In this document: positions 33,929 through 46,832 of the stretch, piece by piece
Layout of the letters: the number at the start of each line of letters is the position of its first letter
Position numbering within the stretch: the first letter of the stretch is position 1
Assembly (NCBI RefSeq): GCF_958295425.1
Contig: NC_081136.1
Span: 30,184,077 to 30,248,076 of the forward strand
Direction of reading: 5' to 3'
Source of the DNA: Solea solea
Taxonomy: Eukaryota; Chordata; Actinopteri; Pleuronectiformes; Soleidae
DNA length: 64,000 bases
Position numbers and translations under genes: made by a program
Notes under the pieces: generated by a model
Seen by the model: only the letters and a program-made list of their open reading frames with translations
The model's database searches: none
What the model was told of the DNA's origin: nothing

Positions 33929-36141
33929 TGCGCCCGGAAAACAGTCACACCTGCCTCCGGGGCCGCACCAGACCGGGCTTCCTGATCTCCATATTTGCAG
34001 GAAGTCATAATAAAGCATTTTTGATGTTGTGTGGCTTGAGAGCAGACATAGTAATTTACCCTGTCACTACAGTTTAAAGTATTCATGTATTCACACCAGG
34101 AGGACTGAGTGACAGTGTGAGCGGGGGCTGTGGGTGCAGGGAAGGGAAGGATGTCCATTTAGCGATAGGAAGCATCAAAGCTCAACTATACTCAAAGCAC
34201 TGAGGAGATGCCGGTGAAGTCTCCTTATCCCCTGTCAATCTGCCGTGTCTGTCCACAGCCCAGTGAACTGAAGAATTAATGAGACATCAGACAGGCATAA
34301 CCATCACCACGGCGATGATGCATATAGTATTAAATCAGGTGAGCTCTGCACCCGCTTCTCTCCCGGCGACCATGTTATTTCACCACATCCAAACTGTTCC
34401 GTCTGTGTGACCGGAGTGGCACAGGACCGCAGGGATTCATTTATTGCGGGCCAATCCCAGCATTACAAGTGATTATTCCCTGTGTGTTTCGCGAAGATAA
34501 TTGAATGTGTGTTAAATGTTGATCTGTTACACACCAGTGTTATTGTGTGGCAGCAGGCCATGGAGCTCACTGTGGCATCACCCTAATACAGAGTGTTAGG
34601 TGTTAAAGCTATAAAAGCCAGGGTAACTACTCAGAATATGGAATAAGCTTGTTCAAAAGGACGTTGCCTTGGGTTAAAGTACATAAGGAATCGTAAAAAA
34701 ATGTGGTGTGCTAACTTTTAAATGGAAACAAACCAATCGAGCTGTTGTATACACACAAACACTTATAGTTTTTGCTCGACAGAGCCCTTTTTTCCCCAGA
34801 CGAAGGATGCAGCGTACACATTTCTCATCGTCACTGTTCAAAAAGACCAAACAGAGGCAGAACAACAACAACAAGAATCACCAGCTCAGCAGTCCACAGC
34901 TCATCAAGCCTCGCTTGCCATAGAGTCTAGAAACGGTCTAGCCTCAATCTGTCTTCTAAGGAAACACGACTTGTGCTCCGGCACCTCTAAATTTCACTTA
35001 ACACAGTATGTTTTTAGTTGTTTTAACAAGGAAAAAGCCAAGTGTGAGCTTTAATTTCGCTAACTGAACTAAACTCCCCCTCCGCTCTCTCACGCTAATT
35101 AAGCCGATAGAGTTGTGTCACAATATTCATGTGATAAATGTGAGAAATCACAGTTGTCTTTGTACTAGAACAAAACGAGCCGCTTTGACAGGTCGCTGTA
35201 GGAAAATCAAATAGTTGAAATTAATACGGCTGAGTTTAATGAACTAGTGGTTCAACGTCACGCTGATCTGACTTCGAGGAACTTGTTCCTGCTAAAACGT
35301 GTCAACACGGCACAAGAGGAGAGAAATGAGGCATTACAAATACACATGACACAAATACATTTTTTTTTATTAATAATAATAATAGGAAACCTTAGGAAAA
35401 CGTAAAACAAAAACAAAAAAAACATGAATATTTTCACTCCTTTTCAACCATTCATAATCTGTCTCATTCAAATTCCAACCTCTGATGTGGTGAGATCAGG
35501 CTTGTGTTGCAATGATGAATAAAAAAAAGAAGAAGAGGCAGCAGAGGTATCCTGGCTCTCTTTAATCTGATGATGCCTTTTGAAGTGGCAGAAAGTGAGT
35601 GGGACTGGAACAAAGTCAGGTGTTCTTTTACCGAGATGCTGCTTTAGATGCTGTGACGTGTCTCTGTGTCGACTGTGAATATATATACCCCCGTGTGCAA
35701 ATATGATGAAAGAGGAGATCCTCAACTGATGCTTTATTAATTACGCGTTATTTGTCTCGGTCGACCTCAGAGATGGTTTCTAAAGTTGTCAGTGTCTTTA
35801 TTGACTATTGATGGTCCCTAGCTTATGGATAAGACATTAACAAACATATTAATCCTGTTGGAACACAGTGCAAATTAGAGGCGGCAGATTTACTTGTCAG
35901 TATTGTAAGTTATACAGTTTAACATCGTACTGTGATTCTTGTTTTGGATCTCACCAATTTTAATTTTTGCAGTGGCTGTTCCACACAGTGAAGGGCTGGT
36001 CTTAAACATGCATAATACATCGGACTAAAGGTGAAGCTTGTGTTATTTTACTGCAGAAGATACTGTTGTATTATAGATGAAACGGAATTTTAATGTTGAT
36101 TTATCATCTTTGACGGGGTGTTTGCTGTAGAAAACTATAGT

Positions 36142-36231
36142 ACATCCATCCATTTTCTACTGCTTTATCCTATGCTGTGTCATCTGGCATAGGGCGATAG
36201 GCGGGGTCACACCCTGGACAGATCACCAGGG
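36142..36231 (+). repeat. SINE-like repeat, truncated copy
   Basis: CATCCATCCATTTTCTACTG then CTTTATCC, followed by GGCATAGGGCGATAGGCGGG and CACACCCTGGACAGATCACC, the first third of the repeat seen at 32902. It stops abruptly at about 36231. Confidence 0.7.
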
Positions 36232-36494
36232 TGTGTTATTTTTCTTATCGATTTAGCCATGCATGATTTGTTAATTGTTAATGTTATCATGTATTCTTAT
36301 TTTAATATAGATATTAGTATAAGTTATGAAGAAATGCAAGTTTAGTGAATTCTTAACACTTTTGAGCACACCTCGGTTTTAGAAAAGCAATAAGATTCAA
36401 CCATCCTGTTCATCCACTGCTGAATAAACACTGCTGGAGGGGATTTTATCAGAAAAGTAATTTAGCATGTTCAGTGAACAATCCAGTATACACA

Positions 36495-36565
36495 TGGGCA
36501 ACATAAGGCCCTGTGGCCGGATCCGGCCCACAAACCAGTTTTATCCGGCCCACAATGTCCTCACA
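36495..36565 (+). repeat. hAT-like element end, fragment
   Basis: GGGCAACATAAGGCCCTGTG followed by GCCGGATCCGGCCCAC and a second ATCCGGCCCAC is typical of another short fish transposon terminus. The other end was not found. Confidence 0.45.
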
Positions 36566-36875
36566 GGTTACCTCAAGTTGACAGTGATTGGTCAACTTTG
36601 TGATGAAAAACAGCCTCAGAGACAGAAAAGATTCCTCAGAATGTCACGTTTTTAACAAAGAGTGGGCATTTAAATGATTTTTTTATTCAGTAAGTTAATT
36701 TAAAATGTAAATGTTTAAAAGCTATTTTAATCTTGCTTTAGGAGTGTTTAAAGACATACAGAAGAATGGTATATGTGTGGCGTAGACCCTGCAGAAGCGA
36801 ATGTAGCCTAAAGTTGACAGTTGATGAAGTTTGCCTCCTGTGGAGAAACCTGCAGGTTGGATTCTTAAGGGGCCC

Positions 36876-36896
36876 CTCCTCCTCCTCCTCCTCCTC
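36876..36896. repeat. (TCC)n microsatellite
   Basis: Seven CCT/TCC units in the intergenic region. Confidence 0.9.
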
Positions 36897-37662
36897 AGCA
36901 GCTACCGCCCAGGAGCCTTTGAGCACGGCAATAAACACCCAATCGCTCCGGTGACGTTGCTAAGTGTAAACGGTGCTTCTGGGTTCTTCCCACACGTGTG
37001 TCTCACTATAAATGTGAGGAGGAAAAAATCAAAACCACACACACTCTCCCTCCTCATCATGCGCCGTGTCCTGCGTTATCGTATGCACATCCTGCAGGTG
37101 GAGATTTTATCAATCAGTGTTGTTTGTTCTGCCAACAACAGCGAAGTCTGTCATTTATTGCACCCTGCAGCATCATAACGACTGGTGTTTTATTACGGAA
37201 TAAATGAGTTATTAGGGTGGAGTAATGACTGATAATTTTCCATTCATTAAACTTCTATTCATAGCCATAATTATCCACTAAGGGCTCATTCAGACTTCTA
37301 TTTAACAGAACGGATATTTTTTTTTTTTTCCTATTTGAAGGACAGCGGAATGTGCTGTCAGTTACAGACAGTACATTATATTTTCAATTCCTTTTGTTTA
37401 ATTGTTTTCCTGTTTGTAGGGATGGCTCAATAACCCTTATTTTTTGCATTTCATACCAATAATAATATCACAAATTCCTACCAATACCGCTATTGGTCCA
37501 ATCCTCTTTTAAATAATTCATCTCTTAATTGAGTTTGATTGTTTGGGTTGATGCTTGCAGACATTTTGTAGCTTTGACTCCTGATTATATTATTTAGTCC
37601 TTTATGGATATCTGATAGATATGCAAAAATCAGCGTTTTGTAAATTCTAAGTAGTCGGTGCG

Positions 37663-37842
37663 ATAACATGCACAGTTTAATCAAGCTAAGGCCGTAGTCC
37701 GACTACTCTACTCCAAGTCTGACTCTAGTCCGACTAAGCGTACACATGCAGTAGTCAGACTATGAATCGCATTATCCATGTTTGTTAGTCCGACTAAGAC
37801 TATCTCGGTTTAAGTTTATTAGAAATTAAGAAAACCACATTT
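37663..37842 (+). repeat. TAGTC(C/G)GACTA repeat family, copy 2
   Basis: Opens TAACATGCACAGTTTAATCA then AGCTAAGGCCGTAGTCCGAC. It contains CTAGTCCGACTAAGCG, GACTATGAATCGCATTATCC and TTAGTCCGACTAAGAC. It is shorter than the copy at 15616 because a central block is missing. Confidence 0.7.
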
Positions 37843-40216
37843 TTTCATTTCTGTTGTCAGCATCCGGTATATTTTCAGAATAAAAGCTCCCGTGTTGACA
37901 CCATATCGACTGTCAGTCAACGACATCAACGCCACTCTTGCACTCCGCCGCTCCCTTCTCCAGACGGTCGACGAAACATCTGCTTCTTTGTGTTTACTGT
38001 GTGTCTTTGTGTTTTTGAAGCACCCCAAGAAATCCCTGTCTCACAGCTCCAGCTTTCCTGCGGTGGGTGTTGACGGGTAGAACCCACGCAGCAATATGGA
38101 TTCGGTGGAATCCCGGGGGGTTAGTGGATCATGTTAAACATGGCGTTCTATGGACCAAGTGTTCAACCAGGAATCAAAGGACAAGAACTTAAGCTTGGAA
38201 AAGCTCTTTTTAAAGTGTTAAACTTAGGAATTTGCACACCTCGCAGCATCAAGACTTGATATTTCAGAAGGAGGGAGAACTCCTGCAGAGCTGACCGTGT
38301 AGCTACAGTAAAGGTGGCTGGTGCTTAATGGGCGATATGAAATATGCACAGCCTCCGCCTCAAAGCAGATTTAACACTCGAGATGAGTGGAACAGCACAG
38401 GAACAGAAGCGATGGGGGGAGGTGTTTGGGGACAAAGAGGGTGTAACTGTTCCTCTTAGGGACGGTGGAGAGGAAAGATGTACCGTGAGAAGTGCCAACA
38501 GCTGCCGACGATTTTGTAGGGCTTGGCATCGTGAGGATGCACTGAAATATTTTTTAAACAGATCCTCTGCAGTCAGATCAAAATAAGCTTTTTTTTCCCC
38601 TCAACATTTGATCATACCATGTTGCAAATTGTGTGAAATTTAAAGTAACTTACAAATATTAATGTTTTTGGAATGTTAGAATTAACATATTTGCTTTTTT
38701 TTGTCTCAGGAATGACAAAAAATAGCTGCTTGGTTGCAGCTGGTTTCATAATCCACAATCTGACACCTGGTGTATCCTGAGAGACGAGCATATTCTGTTT
38801 CAGTCTCTCCTGTGGGTGAAGGCTTTGATTAGCCAGTGATGCGCTCCCTTATTGATCTGGCTGATGGCTCCTTATCTCGCTCAGTTATTACTGGTTTACT
38901 GCAGGCATCCTGGTGGTGTTATTGGTTTAGATTGTCTGACCCAGAGCTCCGAAAAAAAAAAAAAACCCAAAAAACCCTTCATTTCCACAAGGTAGTTTCT
39001 TCAAATATGCTAATAAAAGCATTTGTCTTTTTAATGTGCATGCTCATTAAAAGATAAACAGAGCTGATCTATTAACGTCTTCATGCAGACACCCTGCAGA
39101 CATCTAAAGGAAACACACACATGGTAAGTGCCACGGGGGTGGAGGCTTTCCTTGGAGAGAGCACATTTTTGTTTTGTTTTTGTTTTGTTTTCTACCAAAT
39201 GATGCAACACAGTATGTTTCCATGCACAGTTAGAGGGGCTAAATGTAAGAAAGTTGATATATACCACCCAGTAACATAGCTCACAGCACTTCAACACATG
39301 GGATACCAACATGGTTCTCCTCCCTGCCTGAGGGGGGCGCTGCATCAAGAGTTATTGAAGGAGAAGACGAGACAAACGATGACCAACAAAACTCGATCTG
39401 CGTAGTTCATTCATACCGCTGTCTTGATCAGCCAATCAGAAAATAGTATTTCTTGTTACCAAGAACACGAGGTAATCAGCAGTCAGGTGATCACTTCAAT
39501 TATAATAGCTGCTTATTGAAAAGTGTACGATTAAACTGTTGGAATTTGTTCTATATCATATGAACGTATTCTCTTCAAGCCCTAACTAAAGGTGATGGCC
39601 AGCATGGGTCATAAAACCACTGTTACCCAGGCAAGAGAAAAACAATGCTATTTTAAGCACCTGCAGCAGCGGATCCGGGCACATTTCTGAGATGGAAATA
39701 CAAAGTCTGCATCTGCTCACATCTCGCCTACAGATCTGCGTCCGATTGTTTGGCTCCACTCCTGTTTCACCTGAGCTCCACGGGAACGATGCAGTGTAAC
39801 GGTCGTAGACTGCCCCGGCGGCGGCCAATTAAATTGAAAATGACTCTGGCTCTTCGTCTGCCGCTCAGCCTGGCGTCTGCGAGTAGACCACCTGCTACCG
39901 AGCTCCCGAAGTAAAACTGCACATTTATTTTAACAAGAAGAGTCCAACGTAAGCACTGACCCGAGGGCACTGGGGGCCGGTAAAAGTTAATACAGTACTA
40001 GACGAGGCATTTGCCCATTCACTGCGGTTATAAAAAGACCCTGCTACAAAATAAAAGTTAAACATCTTCACGACTAACATTCAAAGTAATCCATCAGTCT
40101 TATTATAACCATAGTCGCGCCCATGTTGTAAAAATAACAAGCCCACTATACATCAGGTTCATGGCCATCACCACTCTTTTACTATCCATACTAAAGCCGT
40201 ACTGTGCCAGTCGTGA

Positions 40217-40748
40217 CATCCATCCATTTTCTACTGCTGTATCCTCCACATGAGGGTCGCAGGGGGGTTCGCCAGACAAACAGACCAACAACCATTCGCT
40301 CTCACGCCTGCGGTCAATTTATAGCAGGGGTGTCAAACATATGGCCCGCGGCCCAGAACTGGCCCACTAGAGGGTCCAATCCGGCCCACAGGACGATGTC
40401 AAATAACTATATTATTCAGTTCCAGGTATCTGGGACTAAATGTTGTATGTCTTTGTAGATTCACAGATCTTTTCACACGTGTAAATGGTTGTTAAACGTT
40501 GTTCATAATACGTTTTGAGACTTCTTTTAAAATAAGTCAATGTCATGCAAATGTACATTTTATGTAAAACAAAGGGTTTATCGGTTACTATGAGATTACT
40601 TTACTGGTCCAGCACACTTGAGTTCAGATTGAGCTGAATGTGGCCCCTGAACTATAATGAGTTTGGCACCCCTGATTTAGAGTGTCCAATTTACTAATCC
40701 CCATATTGCATGTTTTTGGACTGTGGGAGGAAGCCTGAGAAAACCCAT
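40217..40748 (+). repeat. SINE-like repeat split by an insertion
   Basis: 40217-40325 is the first part of the repeat (CATCCATCCATTTTCTACTG to CTGCGGTCAATTTATAG). The sequence resumes at 40675 with ATTTAGAGTGTCCAATTTAC, CATGTTTTTGGACTGTGGGA and GGAAGCCTGAGAAAACCC. The element at 40326-40674 sits between. Confidence 0.8.
40326..40674 (+). mobile_element. hAT-like element nested in a SINE-like repeat
   Basis: Starts CAGGGGTGTCAAACATATGG and ends GTTTGGCACCCCTG, so the ends are inverted repeats. The flanks are ATTTATAG on the left and ATTTAGAG on the right, an 8-bp target-site duplication with one change. The 349-bp copy has no transposase frame and is of the same family as 867-1254. Confidence 0.88.
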
Positions 40749-43109
40749 ACTCTTAGTCGTGACATAATTAAAGTAATGATAGAAAACAATACAATCAAAG
40801 CAGTATACGGAAAAAAATGTCTTATACTATTATTATTATTATGTTTCTTGCATGCAGCCTGGTCATTTTCATTATATGTAAAAGTGAGGAATAAGCAAAT
40901 GTACACAAATAAGAACAAAAACAAGAAAATAGTGTATTGTTTTTTTCATTTCAAACCATTGCAATTACCGTGTGTGTGTGCACACTTCTTGTTTGATCCG
41001 ACGCAGCAAAGACTATTGACCATATGGATCATTGGATCCTGAAGTGTTTTCACCAACTTACTTCATCCTCCATCAATAGCTTCCCCCAGAATGGTCTACT
41101 TGGAAATGAAGCCCTAACCAAGTGTCATTAGGCCTGATGAAAGCAAATTGATTTCAGTGGCAAGAGGATTTCCAGAATAATTGCCTCCATGAGATTATCT
41201 TAAACACAGAGAGGAGGAGGTGTTTTGGTTTTGGCCAGAGGAGCACAGATGGTGCTCGCTGCTTATGCACTTTTTAAGAGAAAAAATCAGGTGAACGACT
41301 TGCTACACTATACACGTCTGCCTCAGTTACATTATATTCATTTATTTTGACGATACTTTATGAACAACAAAGCAAAACAATTTATTTGTGTGAATGTGCG
41401 AATTGCACGAAGAGAAAGAATTCTGCTTTATTCACAGATCCATTTCACACAATATACTCACAATCCACACACACACACAGTATAATAAACACAATTGCTA
41501 ACCACTAACAAAAAGAACAGGCAGAAGCCCAAGGCTATTTTTCCCTCTCCTATACAATTCATGCGAAAAGAGAAGAAACTCCACAGAGCTCCTTCATTCA
41601 TTCCATATTTTAGCTCTTAAAACTAAAATATCTCACTATTATATTATATATTATATTATTATACAACTTTCATAGATATGTAAGTCTCTTGTATCAAACT
41701 TGTTGAATACAAAGTGCAAAGATTGTTGTAAATGGGTGTTAACAAAAGCAGTCGATTAAACTGTTGAACTTCAAGACTGAAATCATTATTGTTGTAAATT
41801 GCAGAGTTCCAATACAAACCCTGCAAAATGGTTTTTATCATGGAAATGATGGCCACGAGGTCTGGTGCTACAAGACGGCCGAGGCTCATATTGGAAATGA
41901 CACCACTGTTTTCTTCGGGCAGAATTGGTTTCATTATTACCAATCACATCTACATTTTTGTTTTTGGAATGGGTAAAACAATTCCCTTTCCGAACTCATC
42001 TGAATGGAAAACAGGGTTTAGGTCGTAAATAGTCAGTTTACGAAATACAATCTGACACAAAACCGGCTGGAAGTGAAATTGAAAATGGAGAATAATACAA
42101 ATTTCTCATTTGTATTATTGTAGAATTTTCCCTTTCAATTATTCATTGCATGATTCACTTCTGAAATCATCTAAGAAACAATCTTAAATTTCAATCTCTG
42201 CTCTAAACCTTACATGACAAAGCGGCAGCAGGATAAGTACGGGAGATCTTCTAACTACAGTTACACACTGACAAGGGCAAGTTGACTTATTTGGTTCTAA
42301 AAGTTAAAAACAGGAACCAAATTTGACTTTCACGCCGACTCTTCAGACCATCGACTACACTGTAAGTGTTATGAAGGGCCGGGGTCAATATAAAATTCAT
42401 CTGAGCGAGGAAAGTAAGTTAGCGGGGAAAGAAAACACGGCTTTACGCCAAATATGGCTCGTCTGACAGCAGGACGGAAGCGCACGTCTGCCGATCGATG
42501 ACGGTAATGGACTGTTTCTCACACAGAGGAGCGCCGTGAATATCAGTCAATATCAACCGCTTCATAGAGACCGACACTGTACATTCTACATGCTGCGTTT
42601 GTCTTAACAAACCCAACATTTGCTTGGCGCGCTCATCGATCGAGCGGTTTTACAAGAAGATTTGTCACATAAGTCATCACGCGTCCTCCGCGGCATTGAC
42701 TCGGGGTTATTACCGGAGCAGGCCCTCTCATCATCTGATGGAGTGTTAGTTGCGGTAATTGAAGTATTGGATTGAATTGAAGTAATTACACTTTGGAAAA
42801 GTGAGGCTGAGCTTTTCACAGCTACACGACCTGCACGAACAGCTGTGGACGCCATGGTGTAGGTTTGGACACCTTGGACATCTGGACCGCACGGAAATAG
42901 TGTAAATGAATATGTTGACTGGTCAATTCGTGCCAAATTAATGACACACTAAAATTTGAGGGTCTACCTGGGATTTTTGAATGCAACACCATTCCTGTGG
43001 CCACCTCTGAGTGTGTAATGTGAAGAAGAAAACAACAACAGCCCAATATTGAGTATATTTAGTGTACTATTGGTTTCCTTAAGATTATTGTTATTATTCC
43101 ATGGCTTTG

Positions 43110-43660
43110 CGGTCATTTTTGAGGGGGTTAATATGCATAAAAACTCAGGTGTGGCGGAAATGCGATAGCGGCAAAGTGCATGGAGCCATGCGTTGCCCCC
43201 AATTGTTGCGTCAATTTTGAAAAAACAATTTTTTGACCCAAACAGGAAGTTCGCCATGTTGGATTTGGCGTCCATCTTGGCGATTTGCACGCTTCGTAAA
43301 TGAACGACCTGGTCCAAGCATATTTATCGTAGCAACACAAAAAAAATAAAACATCACTTTGTACTAGACACATCAAAGATTCAAAAGGGGCGTGGCCACG
43401 GCAACAATCGGAATTTTAGCGAATTTCAGCCATTTGGCACAAAACAGGTGGGTTTGTACGTGACACGAGACAGCGGCCCTTAACGCGTCTGCAAACACGA
43501 ACTTGACCGACCTTTTTGAATTTTGCCGCCATGAAACAGGAAGTGCCCTGTAACTTGACCGTACACTGACCGATCTGCTCGAAACTTCACTTCTCTTCCA
43601 CTCTGTGAAGCGATTCCTTCATTTTTGGTTAGTTTCTGTTTTTTTCGAACCTGCTCTCAT
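43110..43660. repeat. Probable dispersed repeat (CAGGAAGT-rich block)
   Basis: Contains AAACAGGAAGTTCGCCATGT, GGCGTCCATCTTGGCGATTT, and GCCGCCATGAAACAGGAAGT followed by GCCCTGTAACTTGACC. I recognise the latter wording from fish genomes, but there is no second copy in this window and no terminal structure is visible. Confidence 0.4.
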
Positions 43661-44503
43661 CCAACCTGTCTTCAACTAAAGCAGTCGTACCTGTTTGTGA
43701 AAGAAAAAAAGCTCAGACCAACGTGTGACGCGTGACAATTCTCTACTTGTTTCTCATCATCAGTTTACTCTATTGTTGTGTTTTTACCTTTCCCCAGCTG
43801 GTTGCCTTTACTAACCTCAAAGCCTCCCCACGGGCCTTTTCATAATCATGTAATCCGTCCATACGCTCAGAGGGACCCCTTTTAAATCCCCTTTATATTT
43901 ACCTCCACGCTCTCCTCAGGGTGCTGGGGCCTCCTAATAAGAAATAATGCTACAGTGGAGGTAACAGGATGAATCCTCCAATCCTTCATCACTGATACGG
44001 GAGAGGCTTTAGGAAAGCTGTGGAGGGAGCGAGAGAGATAAACATGACTATTAACACTGGACCACCTCAACCAGGAGCACATACAAACATCTATATATAT
44101 ATATATAAAGTCACACACAGACATACTAAGGGCCCCCCAGTTGGGTTCTCCCTACAGTTTCCCTCTGGAATGCTAGGCCATATGTCTAACATTGTGTGTC
44201 AACGCACAATCTAAATGCAAATGGCCAATCCTCTCCTCTGTAGCCTACAGCCTCCCAGGAATCCATGAAGCCCCAAAGAAAAATGTTTCCATGCCTTTAT
44301 CAGGATCACAGGTACAAATAAATAATTAAAAAAATGCGCCTACAAATAGGCAAGGGGAAACAAAGTATTACAGCTGTATTCATAAAAATAATATAAATGT
44401 TTCTTTGTGTATTTAATGAAGAATAAACCTTTTGTGTTTCCGTTTTTCTTCTCACGATGACAGAAAAGCTTCATTACATTTAATTGCGAGTGTGGGCTTT
44501 TCA

Positions 44504-44523
44504 TTTTTTTTTTTTTTTTTTTT
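44504..44523. repeat. Poly(T) run
   Basis: About twenty consecutive T in the intergenic region, possibly the tail of a retroposed copy, but no parent gene is evident. Confidence 0.85.
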
Positions 44524-44618
44524 CTGACACCAATACATTAGCTGCACTCCTTGTTCAATAGCAACACTGGGGAATAGATCCTCGGAGCCAGAGCAATTAT
44601 TGGTGGGCACTTAAAGTC

Positions 44619-44644
44619 TGTGTGTGTGTGTGTGTGTGTGTGTG
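44619..44644. repeat. (TG)n microsatellite
   Basis: Alternating TG, intergenic. Confidence 0.92.
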
Positions 44645-46062
44645 AGAGAAGAGCGGGTCCCACACACTGGAGCTAACATGGTAATTAGAGGATGAGGGCA
44701 GGACGCCGAGGCAGAAGCTGCTTTTTGAGGGTTTCGCATCAGGATTTATCTGGTATTTAAAATCAAAAATTTCATCTTGACTCACCCCCCCGCCCACTCT
44801 CCACTTGATGCTCATTAAAGGTACTTTCTATCACACTGGACTGGAATATTATGAACCCAACACTAATAAATATTTGATGTCCTCAGTATTTTAGATGTGT
44901 TTTGATAACGATGTATCACACATTGGGGTTTAGCCCCGGCCTGTATGTGACGAGAAGAATAACGGGATCATTCTCTGTGTCTCCTCGCGCTTTAAAAAGC
45001 TGTGAAGAATATCGCCGCCATCTGCAGCACCTCTGCATATCCTTAAGCAGACTTGGGCCTATAAAGTCTTTTTATTAAGTGCATGTCATAAAGACGATAA
45101 GCAACATTTTCACAGATGATTTTTGGTTAGTTTAAGGGTGCTGGCGTGTTCTTATGAAGGAGGCTTTAAAGTGCAATTGTGCAGAAGGAAAATCTGTTCC
45201 CGGAGAAATCCAATATGGGCTACGGAACTCAAAAGGTACCGCGTTCAACTTGGGGCTAGGTTTTTACTTTCCGAGTCTGCTAAGGTCTGTGCGTGACTTT
45301 AAATGTTGTCATCTGCCCATTTCCCTGGTCATCTGCGTGACATGCTGACTTCTGTACTCACACATGTGCAACTTAGCGGTCAAAGGAGATGAGGATACAA
45401 GTGAGGGTGATCTCCTGGGGAGGAATCTCATTCTTATGGAAATTAACACCTAATTTTGGCATTAAAATCTGTGAAAAAAAAAACATGTGGTATAGATTTT
45501 AATACTTTTAGAGGCCACTCCCTCCTGGGATTTTATTTTCTATCAATTCCCAACTCAATGAAAAGTGCTGGCTTAGATATAGAGCTACCAGAGGGCAGGA
45601 GAGGAAGAGGAAGAGTTTAATGCACTGTGAAGCACAAGAAAAAAATAAACCAGATTGGCGCTGTAAAATTGGTGCGATGCCTCTCCATTAGGGCTACCCG
45701 TTGTTTTGTTTAAGCAACTCCATGCGTTCACAAAGATGACTAATTTGCCTCAAGGCGACAACGGGCGTCTCCTACCCCGGAGCCCCGCCCCTTTCAATGT
45801 ATGGCACGCGCTCTCGTGTCGAGCATCTGTCAGAATACATATTCTCCCCAAAGCATTTTCCGACACCTCCATTCCAAGGACAAATCAATTAGCAGCGAAA
45901 GACGGGCAGATGGTTTTTGAAGGACACTGGTGCCACTTCCTCTGGAACTGGGAACGCGGCGAGCAACTGTCAAGTAGGATCCTCGTCTGAGTGATTCCCC
46001 CGATGTCATTCGCGCACAAACGCGCGGACAGATACCAGCTCCCCGAGAGCCTCCGCCAATAT

Positions 46063-46088
46063 CACACACACACACACACACACACACA
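46063..46088. repeat. (CA)n microsatellite
   Basis: Alternating CA, intergenic. Confidence 0.92.
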
Positions 46089-46801
46089 GCTCACAGCTTA
46101 TACTGTAGGATGCGAGAATCAATGGAGAGGGGGAGACACTTGAATATTTCATATACATATTATCAAACTGAATCGTTGATTAGGGCTCCTTCAAAATTAC
46201 CGCAGGTGATGCCGAGGAGGCTCCGCGGGAAAAGGGCGCCCGGGTTTCCGTGCACCTCGAGAGCAAAAGTGGAGATCACAATGTGAATAATTGAAGGAGA
46301 AATGGTTACAGAAGATGCAGAAAACAAAACAAGAGGATATTGTTCGCGCTGGGTTTATTTCCCGACTTATCTTTTTGCTGATCAAACTCTAACAGAGGGA
46401 CAATACATCAAAGCAGGGCTAATTGGGTGATTTTCCAGCCGCTTTCATTTTACCAGTCGACTGATGAGATAATGCGCTAACTGAATTAGGCTACCTGCTT
46501 ATCTGCTGGTAACCACGGCGACCGTTTGGTCTGTTAATAATTGAGATATGGGGGAGAAAAAAAAAAACCACGCACAAAGGCAGCCATTTTTGAGAACCTG
46601 TGGCGGGGAATGATAGAGAACCTCTACGCTGAGACAAAGCCCTATCAATTCAAAAGGCACATTGTCTCCTATACAGCGATAATTAACGGCGACAAAGGCG
46701 AGACGATACAGTACACATGTGGCTCGGCGTGGAGAGACAAAGGCATATGGACAATGCTGCAAAGATAAGAAATCACTAATTAAAAGACAAAAAGGCAACA
46801 A

Positions 46802-46804
<3 letters not shown>

Positions 46805-46832
<28 letters not shown>
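46805..46832. repeat. (CAG)n trinucleotide repeat, intergenic
   Basis: Nine uninterrupted CAG units on the plus strand. In frame this would be poly-Gln, Ser or Ala, but no supported exon contains it. Confidence 0.95.

Noticed and set aside
33496..34158. A 220-codon open frame on the minus strand, the longest outside pdzrn4.
   Set aside because: It crosses an AAT repeat and part of a dispersed repeat, shows no domain or family similarity, and has no promoter or splice context. Chance length in 64 kb is expected.
42604..42936. A 110-codon minus-strand frame in the intergenic region.
   Set aside because: No recognisable domain, no start or splice context, and no similar sequence known to me.
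46805..46832. CAG repeat as a possible polyglutamine exon.
   Set aside because: The surrounding frames are short, no splice sites frame it, and no known gene belongs here by synteny.
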